64,000 nucleotides of DNA from Akkermansiaceae bacterium UBA956 (GTDB lineage Bacteria; Verrucomicrobiota; Verrucomicrobiia; Verrucomicrobiales; Akkermansiaceae). The position numbers and the translations under genes were made by a program. The stretch spans positions 62,001-126,000 of the forward strand of contig DBCO01000027.1 in NCBI GenBank assembly GCA_002293145.1, read 5' to 3'. The first letter of the stretch is position 1; each line of letters begins with the position of its first letter. The notes under the pieces were generated by a model, which was not told the origin of the DNA, did not search any database, and saw only the letters and a program-made list of their open reading frames with translations. Positions 1 to 8,362 of this stretch are shown here, piece after piece.

Positions 1-734
1 CTATTCGGAATGCGCAAGCGCAGGCCTCCCGTCGCTTGGGAAATTTCAAAAACCAAACTACCGCTGTTGGATGAATTCGTGCCACGGTATCCTCCGAAGA
101 GTCCACTGCTCGTCCCCCCTGTCCATTTCGCAATCGCTAGGAAAGTGAAATTAGATAGATCGCTCATGCCTTGAAATGACGAGGTTGGCAGGAAAAGTTG
201 CTGGCTGGAGCTGCGAGTGAACGTCAAGGCCGGCAGGCCGTTGATAGCATTGGCTGTTACTACTGGACGCTGCGAACTGGTTGCTTGCGTGGCATGATTT
301 CCCATTCCACTCGAGTCCTGCCAAGTATCAACAGGCTGACCGGCAGTGAGAGATCCATCATCAGCCCGCAACCAAGTGACCAAACCAGCGACTTGATTGG
401 GGGTAAGAACTGGATTCTGCTGCCCCGGGCGATTTTTCCCAGAGGCCCACACGAGTAAGTAGCCACCGGGAGCAATGGTGCTGCCTGGAGCGAAAGTGTA
501 TTGAAATGGAAGTGCAGGGTCATCCGTCAATCCCCAGCCACCGAGATCGATGATCGATGATCCTGTGTTCTGAATCTCGATCCAATCCTCGCGTGAGCCA
601 TCCTCGTCAGCGATGGAATTCTGATTGGATGACATGAATTCACTGATTCGGATCTCCGCAGCTAGTGGGTATAATGAGGCAGCTGTGAAAATAACAAACC
701 CAGCGAAGAGTGCGTGGATACGAGAATGAATCAT
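1..734 (-). CDS. Secreted lamin-tail domain / LamG-like protein (3' end beyond window)
   Basis: An open minus-strand frame runs from an ATG at 734 to the window edge without a stop, giving 244 codons of a longer protein. Residues 1-26 look like a signal peptide (hydrophobic core AGFVIFTAASL, then YPLAA before EIRISEF). Residues about 27-105 match the lamin tail domain (LTD) pattern: EIRISEFMSSN, then DWIEIQNTG, IDLGGWGLTDD and GYLLVWASGKN. From about residue 112 the sequence (VAGLVTWLRADDG, DTWQDSSGMGNHA) resembles the LamG/concanavalin-like modules found in large verrucomicrobial and planctomycetal secreted proteins. Such proteins are exported and probably bind surfaces or polysaccharide; the exact role is unknown. 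Any sorting signal such as PEP-CTERM would lie outside the window. The protein class is fairly sure, the function is not. Confidence 0.72.
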   Translation of the reverse strand, partial: MIHSRIHALFAGFVIFTAASLYPLAAEIRISEFMSSNQNSIADEDGSREDWIEIQNTGSSIIDLGGWGLTDDPALPFQYTFAPGSTIAPGGYLLVWASGKNRPGQQNPVLTPNQVAGLVTWLRADDGSLTAGQPVDTWQDSSGMGNHATQATSSQRPVVTANAINGLPALTFTRSSSQQLFLPTSSFQGMSDLSNFTFLAIAKWTGGTSSGLFGGYRGTNSSNSGSLVFEISQATGGLRLRIPN

Positions 735-1133
735 CCGATAACAATGGTTTGAGGTCAACTATAGCGCGATGACCAGAAATATCAACCATGCAATCATACG
801 TGTAATGCGCTTCACCTCTCCGGTGTCATTTTTCATTGGCCCAAGACGCCTCGACACTACTGCCGATTTTTCTCAATCGATCACCTATTACGTCCTCCTT
901 GTGAGCAACGGCATTGAAGGCTATTCATCCGCATCGTTCACACTTCCCGGCGCGCGCCGCTCAGCCAGTTTATTCCCTATTAGGCAGCCCGAGCAGCAGC
1001 AGCACCCAGATCATCGACGCCCCCCATCCCAGTAAAGGCTTTTTCAGAGTGCTGGTTCAGGAGTGGGCTCGTTCTAATGCTAATGGATGATAGTTTCCTG
1101 ACAGATATAGCTTGGTCCTTGCGTATTTAAATA
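735..1133. other. Intergenic region, no supported gene
   Basis: This roughly 400-bp gap separates the divergent lamin-tail gene and the DUF1549 gene. An 88-codon open frame exists on the plus strand, but its translation is low in complexity, has no recognisable domain and lacks a convincing ribosome binding site. The region presumably holds both divergent promoters, but no convincing -35/-10 pair was seen. Confidence 0.5.
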
Positions 1134-4100
1134 ATGCGTTTGATGGGTTGGTATGCGTTTGGGGTTTTGGCTTTGCCTGCATTGGGGCAAGCGGTGCAGT
1201 TCAATCGGGACATCAGGCCGATTCTTTCGGAGAAATGTTTTGCGTGCCATGGCTTTGATCCGAAGACGCGGGAGGCGGATTTGCGTTTGGATGAGCAGGA
1301 GGAGGCGTATAAGCCGGACAAGCATGGGACGGCAGCGATCGTTCCGGGGAAGCCGGATGAGAGTTTGATTTGGGATCACATCATGTCCGATGATGAAGAT
1401 GAGATCATGCCGCCACCGGAATCTCACAAGGTGTTGTCGGATGCGGAGAAAAATCTGATTCGGCGCTGGATCGAAGAGGGCGCGAAGTATGAGAAACATT
1501 GGTCATTTGAGACGCCAGTGAAACCTGATGTGCCCGTGGGACCTGGGAGTGAGATTGATCGCTTTGTGGCTGCGCCTTTGGAGAAATTGGGGATGCGGCT
1601 TTCGGCGGAGGCGGATCGTCCGACATTGATTCGGCGCGTGAGTTTTTCCTTGCGCGGCTTGCCTCCGACAATCGAGGAAGTGGATGCCTATCTCGCGGAT
1701 GCGGCACCCGATGCATACGAGCGGATGGTGGATCGATTTTTGGCAACGCCGCAGTATGGCGAGGAAATGGCGCGGCATTGGCTGGATGTGGCGCGTTATG
1801 CCGACACCCATGGCTTGCACTTGGACAACGAGCGGCAGACTTGGGCGTATCGCGATTGGGTGGTCGGGGCGTTTAATCAAAATCTTTCCTACGATCAGTT
1901 TACGATCCAGCAGATTGCGGGCGATCTTTTGCCTAATCCGACGCAGGATCAGCTAGTAGCGACGGGTTTTAATCGATGCAATGTGACGACGAGCGAGGGC
2001 GGCAGCATCAATGAGGAATATGTGTTCCGCTACGCGGTCGATCGAGCGAGTACGACAGCGCAGGCGTGGCTAGGTCTCACAGCTGGTTGCGCGGTCTGTC
2101 ACGATCACAAGTATGATCCGATCACAGCGAAGGATTTTTATTCGTTCTATGCATTTTTTCATTCGAATGCGGATCCGGCGATGGATGGCAATGCGTTGTT
2201 GACCGATCCAGTGATCAAGGTGAAGCCGGAGGGCTATGATGCCAAGATGGCGGAGTTTGCAGCGCGGGAAGCGGCAGCTGCGAAGTCGATGGAAGAAAAG
2301 ATGGCAACGGTGGTCTATCAGGATCCGGCGGAAGTGCAGCCGCGGCCTGCGGTGACGACGACCGAGCAGCTGTGGTTTGATGATGCATTTCCGGCAGGGG
2401 CGCAGGTGGGAGCATCGGGGCACGGTACGACCTATGTGGAAACGCCAGTCCTGAGTGGCACGAAGTCGTTGAAGCGCAGCGGCGGCGAAATGGCGCAAGA
2501 CTACTATCAGGCGGGAGCGCAGCCCTTAGAGGTGCCGCAGGATCCAGTGTTTTTTGTGCACGTGTATGTAGATGCTACGGATGCCGCCGAAGAGGTGATG
2601 ATTCAGTTTCACACCGATGGCTGGAAGCATCGGGCCGTGTGGGGAGCGGATGTGATTGAGTTCGGGACAAAGGGCACTCCAGAGCGTTTTGTAGCGGGCC
2701 CACTGCCTGAGGTAGGCAAGTGGGTGAAGCTGGAAGTGCCAGGTCCAAGCATAGGATTGATGCCAGGGATGAAGGTCTTGGGCTTTGCGTTCACGGTGCA
2801 TGGAGGCACGGTTTATTTCGATAAAATGGGCGTGACGAGTCGGGTCGATCCAGTGAGTGATCCGCTGCAATCATTGGTGGCATGGCGAGCGGCGCAGGCG
2901 GGCAAGGATACGCCGGGCGCGCCGGGCGATCTCAATAGTTGGCTGAAAGAGGGACCGGAAAAACCAAGAAAATCAGAGGAACTGGTACGTTTACGGGATT
3001 TTTATTTGCAGCAGGTTTGCTCGACAACCCTTGGGCATTTCGAAGCGTCGCGTGCGGAGTTGGCAGCGGTGGTGAAGGAGCGAACGGATTATGATGGGAT
3101 GATTCCCTCGTCCTTTATTTTCCGCGATTTACCGCAACCGCGCGAGAGTTTTGTGATGATCCGCGGTGAGTATAATAAGCCGGGTGAAAAGGTAGAGCCG
3201 AACACGTTTGCGGTGCTGCCGCCATTGGAGCAAGCGGGTGAGCGTGGGACGCGTTTGGATTTAGCGAACTGGCTGGTGGCACGGGAGAACCCGTTGACGG
3301 CGCGGGTAGCGGTGAACCGTTTCTGGCAACAAGTTTTTGGCACCGGATTGGTGGCGAGCAGCCATGATTTCGGCACGCAGGGCGCATTGCCGACGCATCC
3401 AGAATTGTTAGATTGGTTGGCGATTTGGTTTCAGGAAAACGGTTGGGATGTGAAGAAGCTGATGCGGATGATGTTAACGAGTGCGACGTTCCGACAGCGC
3501 AGCGAGGCTGAAGCAAAGATATGGGAGGCTGACCCAGGCAATGTGCATTTGGCGCGGGGGCCGCGGTTTCGATTGGCTGCGGAGCAGTTGCGCGATCAGG
3601 CTTTGTTTACCGGTGGATTGTTGCGGATGGATATGGGCGGCAAGGGTGTCAATCCCTACCAGCCGCCTAACATCTGGGAGCCGGTAGGATTTGGTGGATC
3701 AAACACACGGTTTTACCAGCAGTCGGAAAATGAGGGCTTGTATCGTCGGACGCTTTACACCTTTTTCAAACGAACCGCGCCGCATCCGATGATGACAAAC
3801 TTCGATGCACCGAATCGTGAGCAGTCATGCATTAAGCGGGATCTGAGTAACACCCCGTTGCAGGCCTTGCAGTTGATGAATGACATCCAGCATTACGAGG
3901 CGGCTCGAGGATTGGCACAGCGGATGATGATGTCATCCACGGAGGTAGCAGCGCGGATCACATTTGCTTATCGCACAGTGTTGTCAAGGCCTCCCGCAGA
4001 AGAGGAAATGGCAGTGGTAATGGAACTCTATCAACGGCAAATGCGTAAGTACGAAGCGATGCCCGAGGAGGCAAAAAAGGCCGTGACTTTCGGCAAAACG

Positions 4101-4196
4101 CCAGTGGCAGCGGAGCTCTCTGAGCGCGAATTAGCGGCGTGGACTTTAGTCGCAAATCTCATTCTCAACCTGGACGAAGCAGTCGTCCGCAACTGA
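1134..4196 (+). CDS. Planctomycete-type cytochrome PSCyt1 / DUF1549 / DUF1553 protein
   Basis: 1020-residue exported protein. Residues 1-20 form a short signal peptide (GVLALPALGQA). A PSCyt1 domain follows, with the heme-binding motif CFACHG (C35, C38, H39) and MPPP further on. DUF1549 covers about residues 140-345 (ATPQYGEEMARHWLDVARYAD is typical). A central segment at about 420-600 resembles a jelly-roll or LamG-like insert. DUF1553 covers about 700-1000 (NRFWQQVFGTGLV, FGTQGALPTHPELLDWLA, NTPLQALQLMND). Such proteins are abundant in Planctomycetes and Verrucomicrobia and are almost always paired with a DUF1501 protein, as here 10 bp downstream. A role in oxidative breakdown of polysaccharides or sulfated compounds has been proposed for the pair, but the reaction is not established. 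The start is the ATG that includes the signal peptide; no strong Shine-Dalgarno precedes it. Confidence 0.9.
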   Translation: MRLMGWYAFGVLALPALGQAVQFNRDIRPILSEKCFACHGFDPKTREADLRLDEQEEAYKPDKHGTAAIVPGKPDESLIWDHIMSDDEDEIMPPPESHKVLSDAEKNLIRRWIEEGAKYEKHWSFETPVKPDVPVGPGSEIDRFVAAPLEKLGMRLSAEADRPTLIRRVSFSLRGLPPTIEEVDAYLADAAPDAYERMVDRFLATPQYGEEMARHWLDVARYADTHGLHLDNERQTWAYRDWVVGAFNQNLSYDQFTIQQIAGDLLPNPTQDQLVATGFNRCNVTTSEGGSINEEYVFRYAVDRASTTAQAWLGLTAGCAVCHDHKYDPITAKDFYSFYAFFHSNADPAMDGNALLTDPVIKVKPEGYDAKMAEFAAREAAAAKSMEEKMATVVYQDPAEVQPRPAVTTTEQLWFDDAFPAGAQVGASGHGTTYVETPVLSGTKSLKRSGGEMAQDYYQAGAQPLEVPQDPVFFVHVYVDATDAAEEVMIQFHTDGWKHRAVWGADVIEFGTKGTPERFVAGPLPEVGKWVKLEVPGPSIGLMPGMKVLGFAFTVHGGTVYFDKMGVTSRVDPVSDPLQSLVAWRAAQAGKDTPGAPGDLNSWLKEGPEKPRKSEELVRLRDFYLQQVCSTTLGHFEASRAELAAVVKERTDYDGMIPSSFIFRDLPQPRESFVMIRGEYNKPGEKVEPNTFAVLPPLEQAGERGTRLDLANWLVARENPLTARVAVNRFWQQVFGTGLVASSHDFGTQGALPTHPELLDWLAIWFQENGWDVKKLMRMMLTSATFRQRSEAEAKIWEADPGNVHLARGPRFRLAAEQLRDQALFTGGLLRMDMGGKGVNPYQPPNIWEPVGFGGSNTRFYQQSENEGLYRRTLYTFFKRTAPHPMMTNFDAPNREQSCIKRDLSNTPLQALQLMNDIQHYEAARGLAQRMMMSSTEVAARITFAYRTVLSRPPAEEEMAVVMELYQRQMRKYEAMPEEAKKAVTFGKTPVAAELSERELAAWTLVANLILNLDEAVVRN

Positions 4197-4206
4197 TCAA
4201 TTTTTC

Positions 4207-5667
4207 TTGTATATGAATCCATTTTTTGAAAATCAAATTTTACAAACACGTCGGCAGTTTTTCGGGCAGACGGGAATACGCTTGGGTGGTTTGGCGATGG
4301 CATCGATGCTGAGCACGGATCTTGCGCGCGCTGCGTCTGCGGTGCATCCCGCCTTACCGCAGCTGCCGCATTTTGCGGGCAAAGCAAAGGCGGTGATTTA
4401 TCTGCACATGAATGGCGGGCCATCGCAGTTGGATATGTGGGATTACAAGCCGAACTTGAAGGATCAGTTCGATAAAGATTTGCCGAAAGATTTTTTAGGA
4501 GATCGGATCACGACAATGACGAGCGGTCAGGGCAGATTTCCTGTGGCTCCCTCGAAATTTGCTTTTGCACAGCACGGGCAATGTGGGCGTTGGGTGAGCG
4601 AACTGTTGCCGCATACCGCGAAGATTGTGGATGACATTGCCTTGGTTAAAACGGTGCACACGAAAGCGATCAATCATGACCCGGCCTGTACGTTTGCGAT
4701 GACTGGTTCCGAAGTGCCGGGTAAGCCGAGCATGGGGTCGTGGATGTCGTATGGCTTGGGCGCGGAGACCAGTGATTTGCCATCCTTTGTCGCGCTGATG
4801 CCGACCTTTCCTAACGGATCGAATGCGCAAGCGTTGTTCAGTAGGATGTGGGGTCCGGGATTTCTTCCGGGCAAGCATAGTGGGGTGGTGCTGCGATCGG
4901 GCAGCGATCCGGTCTTGTATTTGGAGAATCCACCGGGCGTGGACGCGCGGGATCGCAGGGCGATGTTAGATGCTCTCGGGATACTGAACGCGCGGGGATT
5001 TGCAAAAATGGGCGACCCCGACATTCAGACGCGCATTTCGCAGTATGAGATGGCGTATCGCATGCAATCGAGTGTACCAGAGTTGGCAGATCTCAGCAAG
5101 GAATCGCCTGCTTCCTTGGCCCTTTATGGAGATGATGTGAAGCGCGAGGGTTCTTTCGCGGCGAGCGCGCTGCTAGCGCGGCGTTTGGTGGAGCGTGGCG
5201 TGAGATTTGTGCAGATTATGCACCGTGGCTGGGATTCGCATGGCAATCTACCGGGTGAATTGAGCAGTCAATGCCGTGACACCGATCAGGCCTGCGCGGC
5301 GTTGGTGACGGATTTGAAGCAGCGCGGCATGCTCGATGATACCTTGGTGATTTGGGGTGGTGAGTTCGGACGGACGGTTTATTCCCAAGGCACTCTCACA
5401 AGAGAAACGTATGGTAGGGATCATCATCCACGAAATTTCTGCATGTGGATGGCCGGCGGCGGAATCAAGGGCGGTGTGAGTCTGGGAGAGACCGATGATT
5501 TTTCCTACAATGCTATAGCCGATCCTGTGAACATCAACGAAATCAATGCCACGATTCTCCATTGTATGGGAGTGGATCATGAGCGTTTCGTTTATCGCTA
5601 TCAAGGCCTCGACCAGCGCCTAACCGGAGTCGAACCGATGAAGGTAATCCGGAAAATTCTGGCCTAA
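4207..5667 (+). CDS. DUF1501 family protein (Tat-exported, sulfatase-like fold)
   Basis: 486-residue protein, second gene of the DUF1549/DUF1553-DUF1501 pair, starting 10 bp after the previous stop. A twin-arginine signal, RRQFFGQTG, at about residues 15-23 followed by a hydrophobic stretch (LGGLAMASML) predicts Tat export of a folded, probably metal-containing protein. Family landmarks include YLHMNGGPSQLDMWDYKP, FVQIMHRGWDSHGNLPG, LVIWGGEFGRT and the late GRDHHPRNFCMWMAGGG block. DUF1501 proteins share the alkaline phosphatase/sulfatase fold and probably work with the cytochrome-type partner in the periplasm. The substrate is unknown. Length and motifs look intact. An IS4 remnant lies immediately downstream. 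Confidence 0.9.
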   Translation: MYMNPFFENQILQTRRQFFGQTGIRLGGLAMASMLSTDLARAASAVHPALPQLPHFAGKAKAVIYLHMNGGPSQLDMWDYKPNLKDQFDKDLPKDFLGDRITTMTSGQGRFPVAPSKFAFAQHGQCGRWVSELLPHTAKIVDDIALVKTVHTKAINHDPACTFAMTGSEVPGKPSMGSWMSYGLGAETSDLPSFVALMPTFPNGSNAQALFSRMWGPGFLPGKHSGVVLRSGSDPVLYLENPPGVDARDRRAMLDALGILNARGFAKMGDPDIQTRISQYEMAYRMQSSVPELADLSKESPASLALYGDDVKREGSFAASALLARRLVERGVRFVQIMHRGWDSHGNLPGELSSQCRDTDQACAALVTDLKQRGMLDDTLVIWGGEFGRTVYSQGTLTRETYGRDHHPRNFCMWMAGGGIKGGVSLGETDDFSYNAIADPVNINEINATILHCMGVDHERFVYRYQGLDQRLTGVEPMKVIRKILA

Positions 5668-5695
5668 AGTTTGATTTTTTAGCGAGCATTTGTCA

Positions 5696-6465
5696 TCATT
5701 GCGATTCACGGCTGTCCCATAGGATTTCAACAAGGTCAACAAGTCGATCCGTTCCCATAAGGCCGAACGAGTGACGGCATACAACTGCGAGAAGCTCTGC
5801 CTCCATTCCGACAGGTGCGCCATGAAGCGCAGCAGCGAATACACCAGTAGTGCCGTGTAGAGCTGCCATTTCACTGCGTTGACACTATGACCGAGGAATC
5901 AGCCCAGCTTGATGCTCTGTTAGACTTGTTTGAAAAACACTCCGATGTCCCAGCGGCGGCGGTGAAGACCCCACACGGAGCGCGGGTTCCAGGTCGTGTT
6001 GTTCGAAATGAAGACCATCACTCACCACTCGCTGTCTTTAGCTACTCGAGCTTCTACTCGGCGCAGTTTCATTTTGACTGTGGCCTTGCGTCTGCGGTGA
6101 CTGGCCCAGTTCATGCAGTTGTTGATTAACTGGATGACCGTGGAGTCCTCCGCGTGGATCTTAATTTTGAAGCGCCGCAGCAACCCTTTGCCCATGCGCC
6201 CCGCTGCGGAATCTGGGCAGGTATGCTGAATCTGCCCCAACACCGACCAAAAGAGTTTTTCGGCGAAGTCAGCATTGCACTCCTTGTTAGCGTGGGAGGG
6301 TTGGGCAATGAGCATGGCGGAGAGGTGACTTAGCACGGAGAAGGCACTTGCTTTGGCTTTCACTTCAGTTTCGCGCGCATGGAAATTGGTCAATCCCCAA
6401 GGAACGAGGTTGAGTATTTGCTTGAGGACGTTTACATTAGCACAGGTAGGTATTTTGTTTTGCAT
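5696..6465 (-). pseudogene. IS4-type transposase remnant with internal deletion and stops
   Basis: Read on the minus strand from an ATG near 6465 (MQNKIPTCANVNVLKQILN), the first part is an IS4-family N-terminus. It includes SAFSVLSHLSAMLIAQ and the first catalytic Asp region AEDSTVIQLINN, followed by KATVKMKL. The frame stops near 6022. A later stretch MVFISNNTTWNPRSVW, RRRWDIGVFFKQV, FLGHSVNAVKWQLYTALLVY and LLKSYGTA matches the C-terminal end of the same family, but it is cut by in-frame stops (one after FFKQV, one before FLGHS). The middle of the protein, with the remaining catalytic acidic residues, is missing, so the copy is about two thirds of the family's usual length. It cannot encode an active transposase. 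It lies between the DUF1501 gene and the microcompartment operon. Confidence 0.82.
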
Positions 6466-6572
6466 ACACACCCCTACCAAGTGGCAGGGATCTTAACTTA
6501 ACACCAGCCCACTTTTCTGTTCTGCAGTTAGAAGCGCTGTGAGACAGCTGTGAGATTAAAACAATAGACCTC

Positions 6573-7643
6573 TTACTTCAAACCCGCGATGATTTGATCG
6601 GTGATCGCCTTGACCAGAGCTTCGGCCTCGGCACTATTCGCCGATGAAGAGGTAGCGGCGGGAGCACCGATGTTGCAAACAGTGCCGGGGCGGAATTCCG
6701 CGTTGTCGCAGAGTTCGCACTCTTTCCAGTTGGCACGCTTGTCTTCCATGCCGAGGACTTTACGCAACGCGATGAGTTCTTTGGCTTGGCCACCGGTGAT
6801 GGTGAGAAGATTGCCACCGTTGAGCTGACTCGCCACCCAAACCGTTTTGCAATAGGACTCGACGTTTTCCATTTTCCAGTAAGCGTCTTCGATGTCCTTG
6901 CCCCAGGTGATAACACCGTGGTTGACCATAAGAACGGCCATGTGATCGACGGCAGCATTGCCGACTACTTCCGCGTTTGCAGGAGTTCCAGGAGTGCGGT
7001 ATTCCGCCATGCCGATTTGACCAAGAAACACTTCGGCTTCTGGGATCATGCAAGTTGGCGGCTGCACACCAGCAACAGCAAAGGCAGTGCCATGTGGTGG
7101 ATGCGCGTGGCAGCAAGCTTTCGCTTTGGGCTGACGTTTCATGATCGCAAGGTGCGTCATGCACTCGGAGGTGCGCTTGAATTTTCCAGCCAGCTGATTG
7201 CCTTCGAGGTCAACCAAGCCCATTTGCTCGACGGTCATGAACCCTTTGGACACGAGAGTCGGGGTGCAGAGCACGAGGTTGTCACCCACACGAATGGTGA
7301 GGTTACCGCCATTGCCATCGGTGTATTCACGAGCCCACATGCGTTGGCCAATCTCGACCATGCGCTCTTTGAGTTTCACAATCGCAGGCGAGTGGAAAAA
7401 GGCGTGAATTTCTTCGGGAGTTTTCGGATCTTTTCCTGGTGTCCAATGGAATTCGTAATCAGGCAAAATCGGCTCGACTTTGGTCATTGCTGGCAAGTTG
7501 GATGCCGCAGGTGCGACGAAAGATTTGGTAACACCACTGAAAACATCTTGAGCCGCGGGGGTCACGATGACTCCTTTGGGAATGGTGGTGTTGCCACTGC
7601 GGATCATGGCTTCGGCGTCGGCTGCGGTGATGACTTTTTTCAT
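6573..7643 (-). CDS. BMC class II aldolase (fuculose/rhamnulose-1-phosphate aldolase type)
   Basis: 356-residue class II aldolase/adducin family protein, the last gene of the microcompartment operon. Zinc ligands of the family are visible as HAHPPH (H179, H181) and NHG (H242). The GNGGNLTIRV block near residue 110 is typical for the phosphate-binding side. An N-terminal extension of about 75 residues precedes the aldolase domain. A C-terminal tail joins it through a Ser/Ala-rich linker and ends in an amphipathic helix (AEALVKAITDQIIAGLK), which looks like an encapsulation peptide that targets enzymes to BMC lumens. In the characterised planctomycete-verrucomicrobial BMC the equivalent enzyme splits L-fuculose- or L-rhamnulose-1-phosphate into DHAP and L-lactaldehyde. 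Substrate choice here is inferred from that relationship. Confidence 0.87.
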   Translation of the reverse strand: MKKVITAADAEAMIRSGNTTIPKGVIVTPAAQDVFSGVTKSFVAPAASNLPAMTKVEPILPDYEFHWTPGKDPKTPEEIHAFFHSPAIVKLKERMVEIGQRMWAREYTDGNGGNLTIRVGDNLVLCTPTLVSKGFMTVEQMGLVDLEGNQLAGKFKRTSECMTHLAIMKRQPKAKACCHAHPPHGTAFAVAGVQPPTCMIPEAEVFLGQIGMAEYRTPGTPANAEVVGNAAVDHMAVLMVNHGVITWGKDIEDAYWKMENVESYCKTVWVASQLNGGNLLTITGGQAKELIALRKVLGMEDKRANWKECELCDNAEFRPGTVCNIGAPAATSSSANSAEAEALVKAITDQIIAGLK

Positions 7644-7679
7644 GTTCGTTCGAGTGTTAGATAGTAAAAAATGGTGAAA

Positions 7680-7988
7680 TTAGTTTGTAGAAAAAGCGGT
7701 GTAATGGATCTGATCGAAAATGGCGATGCACAAGGCATCAATCGGAATCGGATGAGGAAATGGCGCGGTGGCTTCTCCTCCTTCGGAAAAACCAATGATA
7801 TCGCCTTCTCCTGCGCCGATGTTGTCGTAAACAATCAGTGATGGCTGCGCGCTGAGGCTCGGCGTTTTTTCACAGCAACCGTTGAGTTGCGATGCATCAA
7901 GCGGATTGACCATCAGCCAACGGCCACCCTCGCACGCAGGATCCTGCACGCTGAGAACGGTTTTGCCAATGACTTGTCCGATACGCAT
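7680..7988 (-). CDS. BMC-P shell vertex protein (EutN/CcmL family), copy 1
   Basis: 102 residues from ATG at 7988 (MRIGQVIGKTVLSVQDPACEG). This start is preferred over an upstream ATG at 8021 because the family always begins with this M-x-x-G/A-x-V-I/V-G pattern. The EutN/CcmL core VYDNIGAGEGDIIGFSEGG and the ending IPIDALCIAIFDQI are intact. BMC-P proteins form pentamers that cap the vertices of the icosahedral shell. One of three BMC-P paralogs in this operon, a number typical of the planctomycete-verrucomicrobial BMC type. The upstream spacer to the next BMC-P gene contains a dispersed repeat. Confidence 0.92.
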   Translation of the reverse strand: MRIGQVIGKTVLSVQDPACEGGRWLMVNPLDASQLNGCCEKTPSLSAQPSLIVYDNIGAGEGDIIGFSEGGEATAPFPHPIPIDALCIAIFDQIHYTAFSTN

Positions 7989-8012
7989 GTTAGAGAAGAG
8001 ATAAAAGATTTT

Positions 8013-8105
8013 CAGACACAAGGCGTAAGACTTGAGTCTGGTTCGCGAGGCGATGTGAAAAAGAGTTCTTCATCTTATGTCTTATGTCTGAGAGTTTTGA
8101 GTCTC
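8013..8105. repeat. Dispersed repeat (AGACTCAA / GACATAAGAC family), copy A
   Basis: The interval holds TAAGACTTGAGTCTG at about 8026-8040 and, facing it, CTTATGTCTTATGTCTGAG at about 8074-8092 followed by TTTTGAGTCTC. Similar combinations occur at 17464-17505, 53870-53918 and 62988-63062. Read on the minus strand, this copy overlaps the last codons of the neighbouring BMC-P gene. No mobility gene is attached. Confidence 0.65.
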
Positions 8106-8357
8106 ATCCACAATTCCTTGAACAAACATGCGAATGGGAGAGGAATCATCTTCGACAAGGTGACGAGCGCCAAGGCCGTCTGTACTCACGAGCACTCGCT
8201 CGTGCAGTCCGGCACCGAAAAGATCAATCGCGACAAAAGGAGCACCGACGTTGACATCACCGTCGCCCAACTGCTGACAGAGCAGTAGTGTTTTCCCGCT
8301 CAAAGAGCGGTGGCAATGAGCGGCAATCGCGTTGCCTACGATGCGAGCGATGATCAC
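8082..8357 (-). CDS. BMC-P shell vertex protein (EutN/CcmL family), copy 2, GTG start
   Basis: About 91 residues read from a GTG at 8357 (V/M-IIARIVGNAIAAHCH), 5 nt after the aldehyde dehydrogenase stop. This start keeps the normal EutN/CcmL N-terminus; an in-frame ATG at 8396 would overlap the upstream gene and add non-family residues. The core FVAIDLFGAGLHERVLVSTDG corresponds to the usual DxxGAGxGExVL motif with the second glycine region altered (GAGLHERVL), which also occurs in one paralog class of these operons. The last codons (ETQNSQT and the TAA) coincide with a copy of a dispersed intergenic repeat, so the C-terminus seems to have been rewritten by repeat insertion. Confidence 0.85.
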   Translation of the reverse strand: MIIARIVGNAIAAHCHRSLSGKTLLLCQQLGDGDVNVGAPFVAIDLFGAGLHERVLVSTDGLGARHLVEDDSSPIRMFVQGIVDETQNSQT

Positions 8358-8362
8358 GGGAA

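Noticed and set aside
769..1035. 88-codon plus-strand reading frame before the DUF1549 gene
   Set aside because: No domain, no Shine-Dalgarno, poor composition; probably chance.
6786..7664. Long open frame antisense to the class II aldolase
   Set aside because: The minus-strand aldolase has full family motifs; the antisense frame has none and is a codon-bias shadow. The same holds for many long antisense frames in the BMC and alpha-2-macroglobulin genes.
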